A stretch of DNA of 64,000 bases, taken from positions 124,001-188,000 of the forward strand of contig DYGX01000005.1 in NCBI GenBank assembly GCA_020724465.1, written 5' to 3'. Both the position numbers and the translations under genes were made by a program. Positions 17,361 through 25,372 of this stretch are shown piece after piece. The stretch comes from Thermoflexus sp. (GTDB lineage Bacteria; Chloroflexota; Anaerolineae; Aggregatilineales; Aggregatilineaceae). The notes beneath the pieces were generated by a model that saw only the letters and a list, made by a program, of their open reading frames with translations, ran no database searches and was not told the DNA's origin. Positions within the stretch are counted from its first letter, which is position 1. Each line of letters begins with the position of its first letter.

Positions 17361-18104
17361 ATGACGGTTGAGAATGAGGATGACCTGCATCGTCTGATGC
17401 GCATCGGGCAGATCTGCGCGCAGACGCTGGAGCATATGCTGGCCCATGTCGAGCCGGGTATGACCACGGCGCAGCTCGACGCGATCGGCGCGGCGTTTCT
17501 GAAGCGGCACGGCGCGCGGTCCGCCCCCATTCTGGCCTACCGCTTTCCGGGCCATACCTGCATCAGCCTCAACGACGAGGCCGCGCACGGCATCCCCGGC
17601 GAGCGTGTGATCCGGCCCGGCGACGTGATCAACATCGACGTCTCCGCCGAGCTGGAAGGGTTTTGGGCCGATACCGGGGCGAGTGCGCTGGTGCCGCCAA
17701 CCCGTCCCGAACACGAGCGCCTGCTCGGCGCGACGCGGGTCGCCCGCGAGCGGGCAATCGGCGCGGCGCGGGCCGGGCAGCCGATCAACGCCATTGGGCG
17801 CGCTGTGGAAACCGCCGCGCGCGAGGCTGGCTTCCACGTCATTCTGGAGCTAACCGGACATGGTGTCGGGCGGCACATCCACGAGCCGCCCACCGTGTAC
17901 AATTTCTACCTCAGGCGCGCGCGCCAGAAGCTGACGGATGGGCTGGTGATCACGGTCGAGCCGTTCCTGACGCCGGGCGCCGGGCGGGTGGTGACGGCAT
18001 CCGATGGCTGGACGCTGCGCACCCGCGACGGTGCCGTCGCGGCGCAGTTCGAGCACACGATCGTGATCGATGGCGACCGTCCGATAATTGTGACGGCAGC
18101 GTGA
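17361..18104 (+). CDS. map: Methionine aminopeptidase, type I
   Basis: Removes the initiator Met from nascent proteins. All metal and catalytic positions of the pita-bread fold are visible: EAAHGIPG, VINIDVSAELEGFWADTG (two Asp), GHGVGRHIHEPP (His), VEPFL (Glu) and FEHTIVI (Glu). Length (247 aa) is normal for type Ia. Two Gly-rich/AGG motifs (17344, 17352) precede the ATG. It lies 37 bases after the FAD-domain gene and 23 bases before pheT, so it is likely under the pheS T-box, linking N-terminal processing to Phe supply. Confidence 0.95.
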   Translation: MTVENEDDLHRLMRIGQICAQTLEHMLAHVEPGMTTAQLDAIGAAFLKRHGARSAPILAYRFPGHTCISLNDEAAHGIPGERVIRPGDVINIDVSAELEGFWADTGASALVPPTRPEHERLLGATRVARERAIGAARAGQPINAIGRAVETAAREAGFHVILELTGHGVGRHIHEPPTVYNFYLRRARQKLTDGLVITVEPFLTPGAGRVVTASDGWTLRTRDGAVAAQFEHTIVIDGDRPIIVTAA

Positions 18105-18127
18105 ACGACACAGGAGACGCAACCTAG

Positions 18128-20800
18128 ATGAGAGTGCCGCTTTCGTGGTTGAAAGACTACGTGGATATCACGATCTCGGTTGAGGAGCTGGCCGAGCGGC
18201 TGACGCTGGCCGGGCTGGAAGTGACCTCGATCGAGTATATCGGCATCCCCCAGGGCGAGCCGCGCCCTGGGCTGGTGCTGCCCCCCTCGACGCACCTGGT
18301 GTGGGATCGGGAAAAAATCGTGCTGGGCGCCATCCGCGAGGTGAAGGCGCACCCCAACGCCGACCGGCTGGTGCTGGCGATGGTCGATTATGGCGGCGAC
18401 GAACTGGAACAGTGCGTGACCGGCGCGCCGAACCTGTTCCCCTACAAGGACAAAGGGCCGCTCGATCCCCCGCTGCTGGCGCCGTTTGCGCACGAGGGCG
18501 CCGAAGTGATCGACGGGCACGGCGAAAACGGCGCACGGATGATCCTCAAGGAGCGTGTGCTGCGCGGCATTCCCAACCGCAGCATGGTCTGCTCCGAAAA
18601 GGAGCTGGGCCTCTCGGACGATCACGAGGGGATCCTGCTGCTCGAAGACGAGCGCTACCGCGCGTTTGCGCCGGGGACGCCGCTTCAGGATGTGCTGGGC
18701 GACGCGATTCTGGACATCGACATGCTACCCAACATTGCGCGCGCGTACAGCATCCTCGGCGTGGCGCGCGAGGTTGCCGCCCTGACCGGCGCGACGTTGC
18801 GCTATCCGCCGCTCGACGTGGTGATGAAAGGGCCGCCCATCGCGGGGCAGGTGCAGATCGCGATTGTGGAGCCGGAGCTGAACCCGCGTTTCACCCTGGC
18901 GCTGATCCGCGACGTCACGATCCGGCCTTCGCCCCAGTGGCTCCAGCGACGCCTGAAACTGGCCGGCATGCGCCCCATCAACAACATCGTCGACGCCACG
19001 AACTACGTCATGCTGGAGCTGGGCCAGCCGCTGCATGCCTTCGACTACGATGTGCTGGTCGAGCGGGCGGGCGGCGACGCGCCGACGATCATCACCCGCC
19101 TGCCGGAGCCGGGCGAGCGCCTGACGACGCTTGACGGCGAGGAGCACGTCCTCGACGACTTCAACATCCTGGTGGCCGACACCAAAGGCGCGCTGAGCCT
19201 GGGCGGGGTGATGGGCGGCCTGGAGAGCGAGGTTCGGGACGGGTCGGAGCAGGTGCTGGACGCGGTCGGGATCGTCGCCGGCGAGCCGGATAACGACGAG
19301 GTGCCGCCGCCCACCGGCAAAGCGTCGGTGCGCGGCCCGGCGACGCGCAATGTGCTGCTCGAAGCGGCGGCCTGGAATTTCATCAACATCCGCCGCACCA
19401 TGCAGAGCCAGAAGATGAGTTCCGAGGCGGGGATGCGCTTTAGCCGGGGCGTGCACCCGGCCATGGCCGAGCGCGGCCTGCGGCGCTGTATCGAGCTGAT
19501 GCGCCAGATCAGCGGGGGCGTGGTGGCGCAGGGGATCATCGACGCCTACCCGCTGCCCGCGCCGGTGATCCAGGTCGATCTGCCGCTGAGCGAAGTCTCG
19601 CGCCTGCTGGGCATCACTATCCCGAAAGACGAAGTGGTGCGGATTCTGCGCGGGCTGGAGTTCAGCGTCGAGGATCGCGGCGATTCGCTGCTGGTGACGG
19701 TCCCCGATCACCGGCTGGACATCGGCACGGGCCTGACCGGGCGCTCCGATCTGGTCGAGGAGATCGCGCGCGTCTACGGCTACGACCGCCTGCCGAACAC
19801 CATCATTCAAGACGCGCTGCCGCCGCAGTGGGCGAATGTGGCGCTGGAGCGCGAGGAGCTGGTGCGCGATGTGCTGGCGAAAGCCGGGTTGCGCGAGATC
19901 GTCACCTACCGGCTGACCACGCCGGAGCAGGAAGCTCTGCTCACCCCGCCGGGCCAGCCTTCAAGCTGGCCTCAGGTGCCTTACGTGACGCTTGCCAACC
20001 CGATCACTGCCGACAAGACGGCCATGCGTCATACCCTGCTGGCCGGGATGCTGGCGGTTGCCGCCGCCAACGCGCGCCACACGGACCGCCAGCGTCTGTT
20101 CGAAGTTGGCCGGGTGTATCTGCCGGTTGAGGGTCAGACGCTGCCCGACGAGCCAACGCACATTGGCCTGCTGCTGACCGGCCCGCGCGACCTGCCGTCG
20201 TGGCAGGGCGACGACCGGCGCGGCCCGGTCGACTTCTTCGATCTCAAGGGCGTGATCGAGGCCATGATCCGCGATCTGCGCCTGAGCGGCGAGGTGGTCT
20301 ACCGGCCTGTCGAACACAGCACCTTCCACCCGGGCCGCGCCGCCGAACTGGTGATCGATGGTCGCGTGGCGGGGGTGCTGGGCGAGGTTCACCCGCTGGT
20401 GCGCGAGGCGTTCGGCCTGGGGTTGGACCTCGGCAAACCGGTGCTGGCGGCGGAGCTGGACCTGGACGCGCTGGCTGCGGGCATCGCGCCGCTGCGCCAT
20501 ATCGCGCCGGTTCCGACGCAGCCGGCGGTGTACCAGGATATCGCGCTGGTGGTGGATCGCACGGTGCCGGCAGCCGATGTCGAAGCGGTGATCCGCGAGG
20601 CAGGCGGCGAGCTGCTTGAAGCTGTGCGCCTGTTCGATGTGTACGAGGGCGACCCAATTCCGCCGGGCAAGAAGAGCCTGGCCTACAGCCTGACCTACCG
20701 CGCGCCCGACCGCACGCTGACCGATCAGGAAGTCGCCAGGGTGCACGACCGGATCGTGCGCGCGGCGGAGAAGCGCCTGGACGCGGCGCTGCGCGCGTAG
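18128..20800 (+). CDS. pheT: Phenylalanyl-tRNA synthetase beta subunit
   Basis: The 890-residue beta subunit, slightly longer than usual. Domains in order: N-terminal MRVPLSWLKDYV; an OB-fold tRNA-binding domain (about 55-205, with AHPNADRL and CSEKELGLS); B3/B4 editing region (about 250-460, with INNIVDATNYVMLELGQPLHAFD and the GGVMGG loop); B5 (about 475-555); a catalytic-like domain with LAKAGLREIVTY; and the FDX-ACB anticodon-binding domain (about 795-890, beginning PAVYQDIALVV). The extra length lies mainly in the N-terminal domain insertion about 70-90 and in the stretch about 385-405. It ends the T-box transcript, followed at once by a phased repeat array. Confidence 0.97.
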   Translation: MRVPLSWLKDYVDITISVEELAERLTLAGLEVTSIEYIGIPQGEPRPGLVLPPSTHLVWDREKIVLGAIREVKAHPNADRLVLAMVDYGGDELEQCVTGAPNLFPYKDKGPLDPPLLAPFAHEGAEVIDGHGENGARMILKERVLRGIPNRSMVCSEKELGLSDDHEGILLLEDERYRAFAPGTPLQDVLGDAILDIDMLPNIARAYSILGVAREVAALTGATLRYPPLDVVMKGPPIAGQVQIAIVEPELNPRFTLALIRDVTIRPSPQWLQRRLKLAGMRPINNIVDATNYVMLELGQPLHAFDYDVLVERAGGDAPTIITRLPEPGERLTTLDGEEHVLDDFNILVADTKGALSLGGVMGGLESEVRDGSEQVLDAVGIVAGEPDNDEVPPPTGKASVRGPATRNVLLEAAAWNFINIRRTMQSQKMSSEAGMRFSRGVHPAMAERGLRRCIELMRQISGGVVAQGIIDAYPLPAPVIQVDLPLSEVSRLLGITIPKDEVVRILRGLEFSVEDRGDSLLVTVPDHRLDIGTGLTGRSDLVEEIARVYGYDRLPNTIIQDALPPQWANVALEREELVRDVLAKAGLREIVTYRLTTPEQEALLTPPGQPSSWPQVPYVTLANPITADKTAMRHTLLAGMLAVAAANARHTDRQRLFEVGRVYLPVEGQTLPDEPTHIGLLLTGPRDLPSWQGDDRRGPVDFFDLKGVIEAMIRDLRLSGEVVYRPVEHSTFHPGRAAELVIDGRVAGVLGEVHPLVREAFGLGLDLGKPVLAAELDLDALAAGIAPLRHIAPVPTQPAVYQDIALVVDRTVPAADVEAVIREAGGELLEAVRLFDVYEGDPIPPGKKSLAYSLTYRAPDRTLTDQEVARVHDRIVRAAEKRLDAALRA

Positions 20801-20808
20801 AGGCGGCT

Positions 20809-20926
20809 AAGAACAGCTCAAGACAGCGATATGCAGCCAAGAGCAGCAAGGACTAACCCCTGTGCTGCTCTTTCTGTTTCTCGCTGCTTTTTTGCTGCTC
20901 TTGGCTGTTCTTGGCTGCTTTTTGCC
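20809..20926. repeat. 10-bp phased inverted repeat array, locus 1 (between convergent pheT and the CAP/LysM gene)
   Basis: The left arm (20809-20853) is about four 10-base units of the form ACAGCNAAGA/AGCAGCCAAG. The right arm (about 20864-20926) is about six 10-base units of the form GCTGCTCTTG, the reverse complement of the left units. The array fills the gap between two convergent stop codons and would fold into a long imperfect hairpin ending in T-rich stretches, so it could terminate both transcripts. Two larger arrays of the same type lie at 60286 and 61965. Confidence 0.75.
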
Positions 20927-20928
20927 AG

Positions 20929-22500
20929 TTACATCTGCTGGCGGCGCAGCAGCGCCATCAGCGCCATCCAGCCCAGCGCGGCCATCCCGGCCAGGACCAT
21001 GATCGCGCCGATCAGGTATGGCTGGCTGTTGGAGCCACCGGGAGATGCCGGGTGGGCGACCATCTGCGTTGGCGCGGGCAACGGTGTCAGCGAAGCCAGC
21101 AGCGGCGTGGCTTCCGGCGCGTTGAGCATGGCGACCGGGGTGCCGGTCTCGCTCTCGACCGGCAGCGCGGGCGTGTCCTGCGGCTCTGGCTCGCTGCGCG
21201 TCGGGATGATGATCGGCCCGCCGGATGGGGCGCCGGGGGTCGCAGTTGGCGTGCGTTCGCTCTCCGGCGCGCTTTGCGGCACCGGCCCGGTGTCTGTTTC
21301 CGCCGCAGGCTCTTCGGCGGCGGTGCCCACCGGCTCCAGCGTCGCGGTCGGCAACGGCGACGGCGGCGGGGCCGGGGTGTCGGTCGGCAGTTCGGTTGGG
21401 GTCGCGGTGGGATCGGGCGTGCGAATCAGCAGCTCGTCGCCGGGGTACACAATCGCGGGCCGCTCCATGTCGTTCAGATCGAGCAGCTCGTCGAGCGTCA
21501 GCCCGTATCGCGCAGCGATGGTCCAGGCCGTCTCCCCCTCGCGCACGCGGTGCGTCAGCGGGGGGGTGGGCGTGGGCGGCGGGGCGACGCCGGGCGGCAG
21601 GCGGAGCAACAACTCGTCGCCGGGGTGCACGATGTCGCCGCGCTGCAGGCTGTTGATCAGCAGCAGTTCGTCCAGGTTCAGGTTGTAGATCGCCGCGATG
21701 TCCCACAGCGTTTGCCCTTCCTGGACGAACACGGACATCGGCATGGTGGGCGTTGGTGGCGGTGCCATGCCCGGCCCCAACTGGATCAGGATCTCGTCGC
21801 CGGGGTGGATGACCATGCTCGGCCCCAAATTGTTGAGCGCGCGCAACTCGCCCAGGTCCACGCCGTACACCATCGCCAGATCCCAGACGGTCTGCCCTTG
21901 CTGGACCTGGTGGACGATGGAGCCATCCGGGCGTGGCTCGGCGCGCACGACCGGCACGGCGATGATGGCCGGCTCTTCTTCTTCCTGGCTGCCGGGCGCG
22001 CTGCCCGATCCGCCGGGGCTGGCTGCCGGGCGCGCCGTCGCCGGGCGACCGACGAGCAGCACATACAGATTCGTGCCGCCGGTGACCACGCCGATCCCGA
22101 CGTGCTCATGGGGGGTTGCCAGCATGCCGCGCAGGTGAATGGGGCTGTTGGTCCACCAGTCGACCGCGCGCTGCGGCGACATGTTGCTGCCGCCCACGTA
22201 GTTTTCCAGCACGAAGCCGGAGTACCCGGCGGCGGTAGCGCGATCCTGCGGGCTGGATCCCCCCTCGCCGACATGGCCCCACTGGCCGGTGGCGATGATC
22301 CAGTTGGCGTGAGCCTGTGCGGCAGCGTTCAGCGCGGGGTGGGGAGTGAGCGGCGGCAATCCATACGAGGCGCGCAGCGCGTTCACAAGCGCGATCACTT
22401 GCGATCCGGCGTCACCTTGGGCACTGGCGGACGAGGAAGGCTCTCTCAGACCAGCGGCTAGCAAGAACAGTGTGACAACTACCAGTAAACGTCGCATCAT
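20929..22500 (-). CDS. Exported CAP-domain protein with three LysM repeats and a C-terminal anchor
   Basis: After a signal peptide (about 1-27) comes a CAP/SCP-like domain (about 28-155) with the family features VNALRASYGLPPL, AAQAHANWI, GHVGEG, ENY and HLRGMLxxxHxHVGIG. Three LysM domains follow (around 205, 265 and 325; each ExQTxWDIAxxY...IHPGDELLI), then Thr-Pro-rich sequence and a final transmembrane helix (about 492-518) with a short basic tail. Known LysM modules bind peptidoglycan; CAP function is unknown in bacteria. Start at the double ATG 22500/22497 was chosen because it begins the signal peptide. Confidence 0.85.
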   Translation of the reverse strand: MMRRLLVVVTLFLLAAGLREPSSSASAQGDAGSQVIALVNALRASYGLPPLTPHPALNAAAQAHANWIIATGQWGHVGEGGSSPQDRATAAGYSGFVLENYVGGSNMSPQRAVDWWTNSPIHLRGMLATPHEHVGIGVVTGGTNLYVLLVGRPATARPAASPGGSGSAPGSQEEEEPAIIAVPVVRAEPRPDGSIVHQVQQGQTVWDLAMVYGVDLGELRALNNLGPSMVIHPGDEILIQLGPGMAPPPTPTMPMSVFVQEGQTLWDIAAIYNLNLDELLLINSLQRGDIVHPGDELLLRLPPGVAPPPTPTPPLTHRVREGETAWTIAARYGLTLDELLDLNDMERPAIVYPGDELLIRTPDPTATPTELPTDTPAPPPSPLPTATLEPVGTAAEEPAAETDTGPVPQSAPESERTPTATPGAPSGGPIIIPTRSEPEPQDTPALPVESETGTPVAMLNAPEATPLLASLTPLPAPTQMVAHPASPGGSNSQPYLIGAIMVLAGMAALGWMALMALLRRQQM

Positions 22501-22551
22501 GGAGTGACTATAGCGCGGCCTTTCGCGCCCCTCCAAAAATTAACCCGGCCT

Positions 22552-22718
22552 CTAGAGCGTGTGATGTCCTTTTCGGCCCTCAAAGCCCCTCGCCCCGCGA
22601 CGCCGTCGCAGAGGGAGAGGGGTGTGAGGTGAGGGGGATCGCTCCCCGCGCCGCCGTCGCAGGCGGAAAGAGCCGAGGGTGAGGGGCAAACTCCCGTGAA
22701 GTTCATAACACCCTCTAG
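22552..22718. mobile_element. MITE-like element A with imperfect CTAGAG inverted ends
   Basis: The left end reads CTAGAGCGTGTGATGTCCTT and the right end, read inward on the minus strand, CTAGAGGGTGTTATGAACTT (15 of 20 identical). No transposase is encoded in the 167 bases. The interior holds a palindromic core (about 22579-22636) repeated nearly identically and inverted at 31456-31512. The right CTAG contains the TAG stop of the adjacent hydrolase gene. CTAR-type target sites are known for IS5-family transposons, so an IS5-related non-autonomous element is possible. Confidence 0.6.
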
Positions 22719-23677
22719 GAACCGCCGGGAAAGGGGGTAAGCGCCTGTCCGGCGGCGGGCACGCGGGCCGCCAGCCAGCCGACGATCCGCGCGGCCAGGC
22801 CCGGTTCGGCGGCGAGCAGGGCGGCTCCATGGCCGCCTGCCGGAACGATCACCAGCTCGTGATCGCCTGCCGCGGCCCGTTCGTCGAGCATGATGCTGTC
22901 GCCGGGATTGTTGCCGTCGTTCTGGCTGCTGACGATCAGCAGCGGGCGGCCTCCCAGGCGCGGGATGGCGGGCGCGCTGGTGATCCCGTGATAGTCCAGC
23001 CCTGGGCTGAGCAGGATCGTCGCGGCACACCCGGCGAAATCGGCGCAGGCGTTGAGCGCCAGATTGGCCCCGATGCTGGCGCCGCCGGTCACGATGCGGG
23101 AGGCGTCCACGCCCGGCAGCTCGCTGAGCAGGCGCAGCGCGGCCTGGGTGTCGGCGGGCATCTGCGCCCAGTCCGCCTGCCCACCCGAAGCGCCGTGCCC
23201 GCGCAGGTCGAAGGTCAGGACGGCGTAGCCGGCGGCGTGCAGCGCCCCCACGAGCGGTTCCCAGTCGGTCTGGCTGCCGCCGGCCTGGTGAATCAGCAGG
23301 ACGCCCGGCGCGGGCCGCGCGACAGCCGCGTGATAGCGCGCCTGAAGCGTGGTGCCGTCCGGCGCGGTGATCGTCATCGGCAGGACTTCCTGGGTCGGCG
23401 CCAAGGTCGGCGTCGGCGGCTCGACGGACGGCTGTCCCTCGGCGGCCAGCGCGGCCTGCGTGGGGTTGCTGGCGCCGATCGACAGCCCGCCCTGTCCGTC
23501 GCCCTCAGGCAACACCGGCGCCACGGTGGGGCTGGGCGCCACGGTGGCTGCCAGGGTCGGCCACTCGAAGGTGGCGGTCGGCTCGGGGGCGCTGCCCACG
23601 TCGCACGCCGCCAGCAGACCGGCCAGCAGCATCCACCCCGCCAGCCAGCGCCAGCCGTGCCCGCCCGGCCGGATCAT
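22715..23677 (-). CDS. Alpha/beta-hydrolase lipoprotein
   Basis: Lipoprotein with the lipobox LLAAC (Cys near residue 25) and a Pro/Thr/Ala-rich linker to about residue 95, followed by an alpha/beta hydrolase (about 97-310). Motifs: LLIHQAGGSQTDW, FDLRGHGASGG, the nucleophile elbow GGASIGAN (Ser), an acid region SSQNDGNNPGD and a C-terminal His in GGHGAALL. Likely an extracellular esterase or dienelactone-hydrolase-like enzyme tethered to the membrane. Its ATG overlaps the stop of the methyltransferase gene by ATGA, so the two are translationally coupled. Its stop codon is the TAG of element A's right end. Confidence 0.85.
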   Translation of the reverse strand: MIRPGGHGWRWLAGWMLLAGLLAACDVGSAPEPTATFEWPTLAATVAPSPTVAPVLPEGDGQGGLSIGASNPTQAALAAEGQPSVEPPTPTLAPTQEVLPMTITAPDGTTLQARYHAAVARPAPGVLLIHQAGGSQTDWEPLVGALHAAGYAVLTFDLRGHGASGGQADWAQMPADTQAALRLLSELPGVDASRIVTGGASIGANLALNACADFAGCAATILLSPGLDYHGITSAPAIPRLGGRPLLIVSSQNDGNNPGDSIMLDERAAAGDHELVIVPAGGHGAALLAAEPGLAARIVGWLAARVPAAGQALTPFPGGS

Positions 23678-24471
23678 GCCGGGTCCTCGCTGCTCTTCTC
23701 GGCCAGCACGATCATGCGCGGCGTGCCGCTTTCAAACGGCCGCTGGTCGTAATCGCCGAAGATCTCCAGCACCGTCAGCCCGGCTGCCTGCAACAGCAAC
23801 TCGGCTTCGGCGGGAAAGACGTAGCGCAGCTCCAGCGGGGCTATGGTGCGGCGGACGGTGCCATCTTCTGCCAGCTCGTCGTAGATCCAGGTGACGTGCA
23901 GGCGCTGCGCGGCGCGATCGATGGCGCTGACCGACTGCTGCATGACAAGGTGCCCGCTTTCCGGCTCGGTGAAGGTGCGCTCCAGCACGATCAGCCCGTC
24001 CTCGTCTTGCGCGCCGTAGGCGTCGGTGGCGTTGGGCAGATCGATCACAAGCAGCCCGTCGTCGGCCAGCAGCCGCCGGCAGGCCCGCAGCACGGCGAGC
24101 TGATCGGCCTGCTCCAGAAAGTGCATGAAGGTGTTGAAGGGCACTGCGATCAGCCTGAAGCGCCCGTCAATGGGCGTGTCGCGCGCGTCGCCGTGGATCA
24201 GCGTGACATGCCCGCGCAGCGACGGCTGCTCGTCGAGATGGCGCTCGACCCGTGCCAGCATCGGCTGCGAGCGGTCGATGCCGGTCACGCGGCAGCCCAG
24301 GCGGGCCAGCGCCAGCAAGACGCGGCCCGTCCCACAGCCGATGACCAGCGCGCTTTCGCAGCCGATGTCGTCCAGCAGGGCCTCGTAGAGCGCGATGTCG
24401 TCGTCGTAGGTGGCGTTTTCGGCATCGTAGAAGCGGGCGATCGTGTCGTAAAAGCGGTCGTTCGGGTTCAT
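23674..24471 (-). CDS. Class I SAM-dependent methyltransferase
   Basis: Rossmann-fold methyltransferase (265 aa) with motif I LVIGCGTGRVLLALA, the acidic residue GIDRSQPML at the end of strand 2, and GDARD as motif post-I. The region after motif IV (FNTFMHFLEQADQL) resembles small-molecule methyltransferases such as the UbiE/Methyltransf_25 group. The ATG at 24471 has GAGGA about ten bases upstream; a TTG at 24510 is an alternative. The gene precedes and overlaps the hydrolase lipoprotein. The substrate is unknown. Confidence 0.85.
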   Translation of the reverse strand: MNPNDRFYDTIARFYDAENATYDDDIALYEALLDDIGCESALVIGCGTGRVLLALARLGCRVTGIDRSQPMLARVERHLDEQPSLRGHVTLIHGDARDTPIDGRFRLIAVPFNTFMHFLEQADQLAVLRACRRLLADDGLLVIDLPNATDAYGAQDEDGLIVLERTFTEPESGHLVMQQSVSAIDRAAQRLHVTWIYDELAEDGTVRRTIAPLELRYVFPAEAELLLQAAGLTVLEIFGDYDQRPFESGTPRMIVLAEKSSEDPA

Positions 24472-24588
24472 CCAGTCATCGTCCTCGGCCCGCAGCGCGG
24501 CGCCGGACAAATCGTGACAGGGCGGTCAAGATGCGCGCAGTGTAGCCTAAAACGCGGCCATCCTCAAAAAAAGAAGGGCAGGATTCGC

Positions 24589-24637
24589 TTGACTCCCGGT
24601 GGATTGTATGATAAACTAATCATATGATTGCGCAATC
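24589..24637 (+). promoter_or_regulatory. Promoter and palindromic operator of the receiver-like gene
   Basis: TTGACT (24589-24594), 17-base spacer, TAAACT (24612-24617). Just downstream, inside the likely transcript, is the perfect 12-base palindrome GATTGCGCAATC (24626-24637) in an AT-rich stretch that also repeats AATCAATCAATT. This placement fits a repressor operator. Confidence 0.65.
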
Positions 24638-24670
24638 AATCAATTAAGCAATATGGGAGTGAGGATCGTC

Positions 24671-25141
24671 ATGCGCCTAGAGACCCCACTGACCCGCATC
24701 TTGACCGAAACGCAGTCGTTTCCCACCATACGCTGCCCGGCGCAGATCCTGGTCGTCGATCGCATTGGCGGCCCGGCCAGCGTGTTGATGAATACCGTTA
24801 GCCTGCTGTTGGATGGCGAAATGTCGCTGACCGAAGTCGATCAGCGTTTCGATGTGCTTCGCGTGCTGGACTGCTTTTGCTTCGATCTGGTGGTGATTGG
24901 TGTAGAAGACGACCGCATGCTCGACCTGACGGTGCTGCCTGAAGTCAAGCGGCTGCGTCCTGAGGTGCCGGTGCTGGTGGTCGGCAAGCGCATTTCCAGC
25001 TTCTTCCAGCAGTACGCGCGCCATTACGGCGCGGCTGAGGTGCTGGATGTTCCGCACCGCGCGGCAGAACTGCGCGGCCTGGTCCGGCAGGTGATTGGCC
25101 GGTATGTGTTCGTCGATCCGCAGAATGCTTGCGGTGACTGA
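24671..25141 (+). CDS. Degenerate receiver-domain (CheY-like) protein
   Basis: A 156-residue single-domain protein with the beta-alpha rhythm of a response regulator receiver: ILVVDRIGG in strand 1, DCFCFDLVVIGVEDD in strand 3, VPVLVVGKR in strand 4, GAAEVLDVPHRAAELRGLVRQVI at the end. The phosphoacceptor Asp expected after DLVVI is Gly, the switch Thr/Ser after strand 4 is Gly, and the conserved Lys is missing, so phosphorylation is unlikely. GTGAGG eight bases before the ATG at 24671 decides the start over the ATG at 24653. It has its own promoter with a palindrome. No kinase is nearby. Role unknown. Confidence 0.6.
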   Translation: MRLETPLTRILTETQSFPTIRCPAQILVVDRIGGPASVLMNTVSLLLDGEMSLTEVDQRFDVLRVLDCFCFDLVVIGVEDDRMLDLTVLPEVKRLRPEVPVLVVGKRISSFFQQYARHYGAAEVLDVPHRAAELRGLVRQVIGRYVFVDPQNACGD

Positions 25142-25287
25142 GTGCTGCGGCGCGCCCGGCCAAGCAAGCTGAGCGTGCCGCGGCACAGACCGGCACCGGC
25201 CTGGTGCGGGACCTTCCAGGCGTGCGCGCACGGGGGCACGCCGTCCACCATCACCGCGCCGGGTGCTATCTATGCGCTGATTCTGGC

Positions 25288-25317
25288 TTGACGCGCGCGC
25301 GTCGAGGCCAGTACGAT
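25288..25317 (+). promoter_or_regulatory. Promoter upstream of the ArsR-type regulator
   Basis: TTGACG (25288-25293), 18-base spacer, TACGAT (25312-25317), with the start codon 55 bases further on. A reasonable sigma-70 match. Confidence 0.6.
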
Positions 25318-25372
25318 CGAGGTAGACAGTACGCTGCGGACAGTTCCATTCCGCTCACTCTGAAGGTGCCTT

